Assembly: GCF_031845265.1 (NCBI RefSeq)
Contig: NZ_JAVRBG010000009.1
Location: forward strand, 1 to 64,000
DNA length: 64,000 bases
From: Mesonia ostreae
GTDB taxonomy: Bacteria; Bacteroidota; Bacteroidia; Flavobacteriales; Flavobacteriaceae
Direction: 5' to 3'
Shown here: piece by piece, positions 35,950 through 42,572 of the stretch
How the letters are laid out: every line of letters begins with the position of its first letter
Numbering within the stretch: the stretch's first letter is position 1
Notes under the pieces: model-generated
What the model was told of the DNA's origin: nothing
Seen by the model: only the letters and a program-made list of their open reading frames with translations
Database searches by the model: none
Program-made: the position numbers and the translations under genes

Positions 35950-36525
35950 CTATATTCTTTCATATGATAAAATTGTTAATTCGTTGGTATCTGGATCGTT
36001 TGTTTCCAATACCATATCAGTTTCTGTAAGAGTTGTTATTTCCATAACAAAATCTTCAACATCAGTTTGAATAGTTAAAATTATTCCATTTAAATTATAT
36101 GGATCAGTTAAGGAGTCTAATTGCTCACAATTATTTCCATAATATTCATTTTCTGTTATTGATGTTTCTGTAATATTCATTGTAACAGGGCACATAATGC
36201 TATTAGGATCCCCATTTTTAGCGATTAAATTCCAATTACCAAGAATTGTAACGCTTGGTTCATCATCATCACCATTTCCATCATCTTGGTCATTTCCACC
36301 ATTATCGCCATTTCCATCATCATCACCATTTCCTTCACCATTTCCATCATCATCGACATTTCCTTCATCATTATCATCGCCATCGTTACCTTGGTCATCA
36401 GGATTATCATCTGTAGGATTTTCTATTTCAGATTGAAATTCGCTCTCTAATGGTTCGTTCTCACAGCTTGATAATGTGAATATTAATAGAAAAATTGATA
36501 AAATTGTAAGTTTGCTAATTTTCAT
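35950..36525 (-). CDS. Lipoprotein with Asp/Gly/Asn repeat linker, copy 2
   Basis: A 191-residue lipoprotein. The signal MKISKLTILSIFLLIFTLSSC (Cys21) is nearly identical to that of the copy at 32020. A long acidic repeat linker of GNGDDDGNG-type units covers about residues 37-85. The DNA there (36258-36400) is a run of imperfect GATGATGGAAATGG units and is likely to vary in length. The C-terminal domain differs from copy 1 (lipocalin-like, with TSITENEYYGNNC). Function is unknown. Confidence 0.8.
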   Translation of the reverse strand: MKISKLTILSIFLLIFTLSSCENEPLESEFQSEIENPTDDNPDDQGNDGDDNDEGNVDDDGNGEGNGDDDGNGDNGGNDQDDGNGDDDEPSVTILGNWNLIAKNGDPNSIMCPVTMNITETSITENEYYGNNCEQLDSLTDPYNLNGIILTIQTDVEDFVMEITTLTETDMVLETNDPDTNELTILSYERI

Positions 36526-36686
36526 TTTTTTGTTTTAATTTTGGATAACCTGTCATATCAACACAAACATACACGTTTAACGTTAAAATTTTAACAAAAT
36601 TAAAATAATTTTTGCGAGTATAACAGATTTCGTTAGATAACTGAAGACATTATCTAACCAACTTTTGTTCTTCGGAAAAAATAAAA

Positions 36687-36716
36687 AAAAATGCCTCCTA
36701 ATAAGGAAGCATTTTT
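36687..36716. terminator. Possible bidirectional terminator
   Basis: AAATGC/GCATTT and TCCT/AGGA arms pair with one mismatch around an ATAA-type loop, followed by six T on the plus strand and an A-rich flank that gives T on the minus strand. It would stop minus-strand transcription from the MBL gene before the lipoprotein genes. Confidence 0.6.
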
Positions 36717-36908
36717 TGAATTTAGAACTCTTTTTTCAAAAACCCATTAGCATTCAGCTAGATATAATGTAAAGCTGATGAACGCTTTAAATGTACGAAA
36801 TCTAACAAGGATTAAAATGGATAACTTTTTTGAAAATCATTTTATCAAGAGCAATAGAAAATTTTTATATTGAAACACTAGGGTTTATACATTAGTTAAA
36901 ATTTAGTC

Positions 36909-36978
36909 TTTGCTCTTGTTTCTTTGCTCTTGTTTCTTTGCTTTTGTTTCTTGGCTCTTGTTTCTTTGCTCTTGTTTC
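36909..36978 (-). repeat. Tandem repeat, five copies of a 14-bp unit
   Basis: Units TTTGCTCTTGTTTC at 36909, 36923, 36937, 36951 and 36965; units three and four each differ at one position. In the sense direction of the MBL gene it reads GAAACAAGAGCAAA and begins 15 bp after that gene's stop. A degenerate relative follows the stop of the P-ATPase at 23118. Confidence 0.85.
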
Positions 36979-36993
36979 TTTAAACCAAAATAA

Positions 36994-37797
36994 CTACTCC
37001 ATTTTTTTCTTTTTAGGTTCGTCTTTATACCAAGTCAACAATTCCACTTTTGTGTTGGGGCGGTTGGTTTTAATAATATTCGCAAATTTTCTTACATCGG
37101 CATACCCGTCATCACCTCTATAATGATAAGGATAAACCACTTCTGGTTCAAAGTCTAAGACCGCATCGGCAGCGGTAGAAACAGGCATGGTGTAAGGTAA
37201 ATTCATACATACAAAAGCTTTGGTGATTCCTTTTAGATTTCTCATTTCAGGAATATCTTCTGTATCTCCAGAGATATAGATTCGTTCCTCTTCCCAAGAG
37301 ACTACATAGCCGTTTCCTCTTCCTTTAGGATGATATTCTAAGGCTTCTTTACGTGTATTATACATAGGAATGGCCTCAACAAGCAACCCATCTATCTTTT
37401 TTTCATCCCCATTTTCCATCATAATGGTATTGGGATGAATCTTTTCGGGTAATTGATCTGCAACCGCCTTGGGCGCTATGATTTTTACCCCTTCAGCAAA
37501 AATGTATTTTATCATTTTCATGTCAAAATGATCTCCGTGAATATCGGTAATCAAAATATGTGTAGGAGCTTGGTGACCTTGATAATCCTTTTTTTCGCCT
37601 GTAGGATCAATATAGAGTACAAAATCTCCCATACTTAAAATCATCGAGGCATGTTCAATAGGTGTAATTTTCACTTCGTCCTTTTCCTCTTTTTCTTCGG
37701 GAACAGGATCGCTAATGTCCATTTTTTTGTTGGGTTCATTTTTACAACTCAACAAAGTAATTAGCGTACAAGCTAATAAGAGACGTATGTTTTTCAT
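36994..37797 (-). CDS. Metallo-beta-lactamase-fold lipoprotein (UlaG/L-ascorbate lactonase-like)
   Basis: A 267-residue hydrolase with a lipoprotein signal (LLSCKNEPN). The metal motif is TDIHGDHFD: the usual HxHxDH has Asp in place of the first His. Other ligands are YISGDTED and YPYHYRGDDG near the C-terminus. It is related to MBL-fold proteins of the UlaG-like group; the substrate is unknown. Lipidation would place it at the membrane facing the periplasm. The 14-bp tandem repeat lies directly after its stop, and hutG starts upstream on the same strand, 14 bp away. Confidence 0.85.
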   Translation of the reverse strand: MKNIRLLLACTLITLLSCKNEPNKKMDISDPVPEEKEEKDEVKITPIEHASMILSMGDFVLYIDPTGEKKDYQGHQAPTHILITDIHGDHFDMKMIKYIFAEGVKIIAPKAVADQLPEKIHPNTIMMENGDEKKIDGLLVEAIPMYNTRKEALEYHPKGRGNGYVVSWEEERIYISGDTEDIPEMRNLKGITKAFVCMNLPYTMPVSTAADAVLDFEPEVVYPYHYRGDDGYADVRKFANIIKTNRPNTKVELLTWYKDEPKKKKME

Positions 37798-37811
37798 GGG
37801 TGTTTTATTTT

Positions 37812-38789
37812 TTAGTTGGTTTCGGGTCTAATAAAATCAGATACAAAATAGGATAAAGCTTTCGCTATCATCGGATTTTTACTCGCATCTGCTTCGCAAA
37901 TATGCAAATAATATACCTGTTGCTTTTTTGCTAAATTGATAAAACTTCTAATTTCATTGATTGAAAATCCTGAAGGTGTCATCGCGCTGCTATTAAAATC
38001 CTGAATCGCGTCACAATCTAATTCTAAAGCAAATTTATCTCTTACGAAGTTGATCGCTTTCTTAAATCTGATTAATTTATCTATGGTAGTAAGATGCAAA
38101 TACTCTTCAAATAAGCTGTAACTAATCGTTTTATCCTCGTTCATCATATCAAAAATATAACGCGGAGTATAGTTTTGATGAATTCCCACCAGCGCATAAT
38201 GATTTAGAAAACCTTCTTTTTTAGCATAACTAAAACCATTTCCGCTGTGACGGAAATTTGTAGTTCGCAAATCGGTATGTGCATCAATATTTAGCACGTC
38301 AATTGGCTTTTCCAAGGCTTTAGAGCAGCCTTTTATATTGCCATAGCTGTTGTTGTGACCTCCACCAATAATGATAGGCACTTTTTGTAAAGAAACAATT
38401 TTTTGCACCACTTCACTTAGCATATCGTCAATTTCAGGTAGCATCTCACCAAGGAGTTTTGGATCTTCTACGTGCTCTGCTTTTTGTTGAAGCTCTTCGG
38501 TTTTAATATTTCCTAAAACCACGCAATTGTTTGCGTTATAGGAATTATGCTGAATGTTTAAAAAAGCTTTTAAAAACGGCTCCCAAGTACTCGAAGCTCC
38601 AGGTTTTCCCTGATTTGCTCGTATTCCAATATCTTCAGGCACTCCAAAAATTACGTATTTGGCAGCGGTATGCTCTAATTCTTCAAACGAAGAAATGTAA
38701 TTGATACTTTCTCCCAATTTGGTTTCGCCTTCTCTGGAATTGATATACGCTTTCGCGGAATTTTCAGTAAGAAAATTAAAAAAAATCAT
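37812..38789 (-). CDS. hutG: Formimidoylglutamase (arginase/agmatinase family)
   Basis: This enzyme hydrolyses N-formimidoyl-L-glutamate to glutamate and formamide, the last step of histidine degradation. At 325 residues it shows arginase-family metal ligands: GGGHNNSYG, the NIDAHTDLR motif and ELDCDAIQDF. It begins 7 bp after hutI, so the two form an operon. The iterated palindrome (38748-38760) sits inside the 5' part of the gene, encoding Asn-Ser-Ala-Lys-Ala-Tyr. HutH and HutU are not in the window. Confidence 0.92.
   Translation of the reverse strand: MIFFNFLTENSAKAYINSREGETKLGESINYISSFEELEHTAAKYVIFGVPEDIGIRANQGKPGASSTWEPFLKAFLNIQHNSYNANNCVVLGNIKTEELQQKAEHVEDPKLLGEMLPEIDDMLSEVVQKIVSLQKVPIIIGGGHNNSYGNIKGCSKALEKPIDVLNIDAHTDLRTTNFRHSGNGFSYAKKEGFLNHYALVGIHQNYTPRYIFDMMNEDKTISYSLFEEYLHLTTIDKLIRFKKAINFVRDKFALELDCDAIQDFNSSAMTPSGFSINEIRSFINLAKKQQVYYLHICEADASKNPMIAKALSYFVSDFIRPETN
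38748..38760. repeat. Iterated palindrome copy inside hutG
   Basis: CGCTTTCGCGGAA, identical to the 4855 copy, lies within the coding sequence and is translated on the minus strand as part of the Asn-Ser-Ala-Lys-Ala-Tyr stretch. Confidence 0.6.
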
Positions 38790-38796
38790 AGTTAAA

Positions 38797-40035
38797 TTAG
38801 TTAATAGGTTTTCCTTCTAAAAATATAGTTTCTATATGATTGCTACCAAAAGAGTAGGGTAAAAATCCGTAAGAAGGAATGGGTTTAGTTAGTATTAAAT
38901 TGGCTTTTTTTCCTTTGGTAATTGAGCCGTGGGTTTTAGAAATGCCCATTGCATACGCGGCATTAATGGTTGCAGCGTTAATCGCTTCTTCTGGCGTCAT
39001 TCCCATTTTAATACAGGCTAAGGAAACCACAAGATTCATATTTCCGCTAGGCGTACTTCCTGGATTATAGTCGGTAGCCAGCGCTAACGGCAATCCTGCG
39101 TCAATGATATCCCGAGCCGGAGTGTAAGGAATACTTAAAAATAAAGAGCAGGAGGGGAGCGCTACCGGCATGGTATCACTATCTTTTAAAACTTCAATGT
39201 CTTCTAAAGTCATCACTTCTAAATGATCAACGCTTAACGCGGAATTCTCCACGCCAGCTTTAATCCCGCCAATAGAATTAAACTGATTCACATGAATTTT
39301 TGCGGGCAAATTGTACTTTTTACCAGCTGCCATAATACGTACCGTATCTTCAACAGTAAAATAACCTTTCTCACAAAAGACATCCACATAATCTGCCAGT
39401 TGCTCTTCGGCAATTTTAGGAATCATCACATTTACTATTTCGTCGATGTATTCTGCTCTTCGGTCTTTATATTCTTTAGGTAAGGCGTGCGCTCCCAAAA
39501 AGGTCGCTTTAATACGAATAGGGAAATTCTCCTTCAGACGTTTAATCACCCGAAGCATTTTTAATTCCGCGTCAAGCGTTAATCCGTAACCAGATTTAAT
39601 CTCGATCGCACCCGTACCTAATTGCATCACTTCTTTTAATCTCGTTAAGGTTTGTTGGTAAAGACTTTCTTCATCGGTTTCTTGTAATTTCTGAGCGCTG
39701 TTTACAATTCCGCCGCCTTTATTGGCAATTTCTTCGTAGGTTAAGCCGTGAATGCGATCTACAAATTCTTGCTCTCGGTTTCCCGCATATACCAAATGCG
39801 TGTGAGAATCTACCCAGCTAGGTAAAATTATTTTTCCAGTAGCATCGATGGTAGAATCGGCTTTTATGGCAGGAAGCGAATCCATCGTTCCAAAATCTTC
39901 AATAAGATCGTCGTGAAGCAAAAGCCAGGCATTTCTAATGCTTGGTAAATCTTTCATTTCTTCGCCTTGTAATTTATCTATGGAGGTGTCTCTTACCTGC
40001 AGGAGTTCTTTGATGTTGGTAATAAGTGTTTTCAT
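38797..40035 (-). CDS. hutI: Imidazolonepropionase
   Basis: This enzyme hydrolyses imidazolonepropionate to formimidoylglutamate. It is 412 residues when started at the ATG at 40035 (MKTLITNIKELLQVRD), matching the usual N-terminus; a start 17 codons upstream adds a hydrophobic stretch with no family match. Amidohydrolase-superfamily features are visible: LPSWVDSHTHLVYAGNRE, IEIKSGYG, AKIHVNQFNSIGG, and ALATDYNPGSTPSGN with the metal Asp. hutG follows 7 bp later. Confidence 0.95.
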   Translation of the reverse strand: MKTLITNIKELLQVRDTSIDKLQGEEMKDLPSIRNAWLLLHDDLIEDFGTMDSLPAIKADSTIDATGKIILPSWVDSHTHLVYAGNREQEFVDRIHGLTYEEIANKGGGIVNSAQKLQETDEESLYQQTLTRLKEVMQLGTGAIEIKSGYGLTLDAELKMLRVIKRLKENFPIRIKATFLGAHALPKEYKDRRAEYIDEIVNVMIPKIAEEQLADYVDVFCEKGYFTVEDTVRIMAAGKKYNLPAKIHVNQFNSIGGIKAGVENSALSVDHLEVMTLEDIEVLKDSDTMPVALPSCSLFLSIPYTPARDIIDAGLPLALATDYNPGSTPSGNMNLVVSLACIKMGMTPEEAINAATINAAYAMGISKTHGSITKGKKANLILTKPIPSYGFLPYSFGSNHIETIFLEGKPIN

Positions 40036-40206
40036 AAAGATAAAGATATAAAAAGCCACGAAATAACGGCTTAAAATGTGGCGCATTATTAATAAAATGC
40101 GTGTAAATAATATAAATTTATAGATAAAACCTATTACAATAGAGGATATCTATTTTACTATAAAAAATTATAAGAAAACTTTAGGTAAATACTAGATATA
40201 AGCCTG

Positions 40207-40214
40207 TATTTTTG
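40207..40214 (+). promoter_or_regulatory. Promoter -7 element of the peroxiredoxin gene
   Basis: TATTTTTG is an exact match to TAnnTTTG, 43 nt before the ATG; a partial -33 (TTTAGG at about 40180) lies upstream. Confidence 0.5.
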
Positions 40215-40257
40215 TATCAGAATCAGAAACAAATTAGTAATCTAAAAATTATAAAAT

Positions 40258-40896
40258 ATGTCTATTGTAGGTAAAAAATTTCCAGATTTAAAAGTAAACG
40301 CTATGAATGAAATGGGCGATACTTTTCAGATTAATGTGTTAGAAGAAGCACAAAAAAACAACAAGAAAGTAGTTCTTTTTTGGTACCCAAAAGACTTTAC
40401 ATACGTTTGTCCAACAGAATTGCTTGCTTTTCAAGAAGCTTTACCAGAATTCGAAAAGAAAAATACGATTGTCATTGGAGCATCTTGTGATACAGCAGAA
40501 GTTCACTTTGCGTGGTTAAATACTTCTCAAGATAATGGAGGAATTGAAGGTGTATCTTATCCAATCTTAGCAGATTCTAACAGAAACTTAAGTTCTCGTT
40601 TAGGGATTTTAGATATTGAGAATGAGCAGTACGACGAAGAGTCTGGTGCAATCACCGTAGATGGAGATAATGTAACGTACAGAGCGACTTACTTAATCGA
40701 TGAAGAAGGAACGGTATTTCACGAAGGTATTAACCATATGCCATTAGGAAGAAATGTGAAAGAATATTTAAGAATGATTGATGCATATACCCACATCCAG
40801 AAAAACGGAGAAGTTTGTCCTGCAAACTGGGAAGAAGGGAAAGATGCAATGAAAGCAGATAGAGACGGAGTAGCTTCGTATTTATCTAAAAAATAA
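40258..40896 (+). CDS. Peroxiredoxin (AhpC/TSA family, 2-Cys)
   Basis: A 212-residue peroxidase that reduces hydrogen peroxide and alkyl hydroperoxides. The peroxidatic Cys lies in FTYVCPTELLAF (near residue 50) and the resolving Cys in GEVCPANW (near 180), the classical 2-Cys layout. It is expected to be cytosolic (no signal). The thioredoxin-like gene 293 bp downstream on the same strand could supply reducing power, though a spacer with a repeat separates them. Confidence 0.94.
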   Translation: MSIVGKKFPDLKVNAMNEMGDTFQINVLEEAQKNNKKVVLFWYPKDFTYVCPTELLAFQEALPEFEKKNTIVIGASCDTAEVHFAWLNTSQDNGGIEGVSYPILADSNRNLSSRLGILDIENEQYDEESGAITVDGDNVTYRATYLIDEEGTVFHEGINHMPLGRNVKEYLRMIDAYTHIQKNGEVCPANWEEGKDAMKADRDGVASYLSKK

Positions 40897-41189
40897 TTCT
40901 AATTTTTCCTTTACGGACGTGTTAGAAGAAGTTACCAACCTGGTAGGTTTTACTTGCCAGGTTACTATAAAAAAAAAGGCTCTAGTTTAGCAGTGCGTTA
41001 ATCATATTTTTATTTGTCATTCAGAGCGCAGCTTGCGGAGTGAAGAATCTCTATTTAAAAGAAAAGATTCCTCCTACGTCGGAATGGCAACTGTTACAGC
41101 TTTATTAAACTACAGTCAAAAAAGAATAATTTAAATGTTTGGGAGTAGATCCTGAAGGTTTAGCCCTTAACTAGGGAAATAAAATTGCT
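40897..41189. other. Spacer with palindromic repeats
   Basis: No gene was found. ACCTGGTAGGTTTTACTTGCCAGGT near 40937-40963 is an imperfect hairpin, and a GTCATTC...GGAATGGCA element with inner GAATCT/AAGATTC arms spans about 41015-41090. Similar palindromes sit in spacers across the window. Confidence 0.45.
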
Positions 41190-41504
41190 ATGGTAAAAGA
41201 GTTAGAAAAAGATAATTTAAGCGAGATCGTTTCAGATCACGATACAGTTGTAGTACAATTTATGGCTGGATGGTGTGGAAACTGTCGCTTGATGAAACCA
41301 AAATTTAAAAAATTAGCTTCAGAAAATGAAAATGCACATTTCATATTAGTAGATGCAGAGAAATTTCCAGAATCAAGAAAATTAGCGAAAGTGGATAATT
41401 TACCAACCTTTGCTACGTATAAAGGAGGTTCTTTTGTCAACCAAGTGCAAACGAATAAATTAGAATCATTAAAACAAATTGTAGATGAAGTTACCAGTAA
41501 TTAG
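41190..41504 (+). CDS. Thioredoxin-family protein, CGNC active site
   Basis: A 104-residue thioredoxin fold with FMAGWCGNCRLMKP (active site CGNC instead of the classical CGPC), a cis-Pro loop (DNLPTFATYKGG) and no signal peptide. The CGNC variant would shift redox potential compared with thioredoxin. It overlaps the next gene (DUF6952) by 20 bp, a conserved pairing in Flavobacteria. A role with the upstream peroxiredoxin is plausible but inferred. Confidence 0.9.
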   Translation: MVKELEKDNLSEIVSDHDTVVVQFMAGWCGNCRLMKPKFKKLASENENAHFILVDAEKFPESRKLAKVDNLPTFATYKGGSFVNQVQTNKLESLKQIVDEVTSN

Positions 41505-41733
41505 ACACCTGCAGAAAAATAATGAACAACAGAAACTAGAACATACCTTAGAAGTTCTAGAATCTTTTACAGAACACCGTTCGGTGACTGAAAATGATAT
41601 GGATGTTATTGGAGAATTAATCACCAATATTTGTGGCGCTATTGAAGTACACGAAATGGTGGATGGAGGAATGGCAGAAAAAGATGCCGCCAATAGCTTT
41701 GCAAAAAAAGTGATGGGTTCTATCGATAGATAA
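41485..41733 (+). CDS. DUF6952 family protein
   Basis: An 82-residue helical, acidic protein of unknown function (MKLPVIRHLQKNNEQQKLEH...). It overlaps the thioredoxin gene by 20 bp and is followed by a strong terminator (41776). The tight overlap implies coupled translation with the thioredoxin, perhaps a redox partner; this is inference. Confidence 0.8.
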   Translation: MKLPVIRHLQKNNEQQKLEHTLEVLESFTEHRSVTENDMDVIGELITNICGAIEVHEMVDGGMAEKDAANSFAKKVMGSIDR

Positions 41734-41775
41734 AATTCTTAAAAATAAAATCCAGATAATGGGTTTAAATTGAAG

Positions 41776-41803
41776 AAAGGCTACTGTTTAGTAGCCTTTT
41801 TTT
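41776..41803 (+). terminator. Terminator of the thioredoxin-DUF6952 operon
   Basis: AAAGGCTACT and AGTAGCCTTT pair perfectly around a 4-nt loop, followed by T. It lies 43 bp past the DUF6952 stop. Confidence 0.9.
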
Positions 41804-41910
41804 ATAAATTAAAAATAAAGAAGCTCCAAACAAATTTGGAAGTAGGATTTTAGAAAATAGATAACTGCAAATCCGTTTAGTTTCTTGTATAATCAAATAA
41901 TAATGTTAAT

Positions 41911-41999
41911 GTCATGTCGAGCGGAGTCAAGACGCTTTTGTTTAACCTTTCGACTCCCCGCCAAAATGAATTCTTTCGCGCTGGCGCTCAAGGTGACAA
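41911..41999. repeat. Dispersed intergenic repeat with inverted ends
   Basis: It runs from TGTCATGTCGAGCG to CGCTCAAGGTGACA; the ends match as an inverted repeat at 11 of 14 positions. The inside has GACTCCCCGCCAAAATG and AATTCTTTCGCGCTGGCG. It is the best-preserved member of the GAATTCTTTC group in this window. Confidence 0.6.
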
Positions 42000-42132
42000 A
42001 AACTACTTTGAGGAATGAAAGCGGATAAACAAATAGATAATTACGTTGAAGACAAATCTTAGGAGAATTTAAACCTACATAAGCCATCAAGGTTTTAAGA
42101 TTATAGTTACTTTTAAACTTTTAAGGAAAACG

Positions 42133-42507
42133 ATGAAAGATAATTTTATTACAAAGCGACTAAAGGGCGGAGTTTATGCCGTGAAAGGTTTTTATTTGCT
42201 CTTAAAAACCGAACCCAGCATACAAGTACAAGCCGCAATTTCTATTCTTGTGGTGATTGTAGGGTTTTATTTTGATATTTCTAGGGAAGAGTGGATGCTG
42301 CAAACTTTAGCCATTGGTTTGGTAATGAGTTTAGAAGGGGCAAATACTGCCATAGAAGAAATAGCCGATTTTGTGCACCCCGATTTTCATACCAAAATAG
42401 GACTTATCAAAGATTTTGCTGCGGGGGCCGTTTTTTTTGCAGCCGTAGCTGCCGTAATTATAGGAATACTAATCTATTACCCTTACATTGTAAATATTAA
42501 TCTATAA
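42133..42507 (+). CDS. dgkA: Diacylglycerol kinase (DgkA-type)
   Basis: A 124-residue inner-membrane lipid kinase with three TM helices, recycling diacylglycerol to phosphatidate. The family signature EGANTAIEEIADFV (around residue 72-85) and KDFAAGAVFFAAVAA are clear. Members in Bacteroidetes can prefer undecaprenol; the substrate cannot be told. It starts a plus-strand run, followed 65 bp later by ftsK. Confidence 0.93.
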   Translation: MKDNFITKRLKGGVYAVKGFYLLLKTEPSIQVQAAISILVVIVGFYFDISREEWMLQTLAIGLVMSLEGANTAIEEIADFVHPDFHTKIGLIKDFAAGAVFFAAVAAVIIGILIYYPYIVNINL

Positions 42508-42572
42508 AGCGTAAAATTTCCTGCCTAGAATCTGCAATCATATTTGTATTTTAGCGGCTTATTTAAGTGTAA

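Larger units (their letters stand above)
36526..36993. other. Spacer with a hairpin and a tandem repeat
   Basis: No gene was found. A hairpin (AAATGCCTCCT/AGGAAGCATTT, 36687-36716) with T-runs could terminate in either direction. A 5 x 14 bp array lies at 36909-36978. Confidence 0.5.

Noticed and set aside
36225..36436. Open frames on other strands or frames across the repeat linker of the lipoprotein
   Set aside because: They are artefacts of the GATGATGG repeat, which leaves several frames open.
36909..36978. CRISPR array
   Set aside because: Units are 14 bp and directly adjacent with no spacers, so this is a simple tandem repeat; no cas genes are present.
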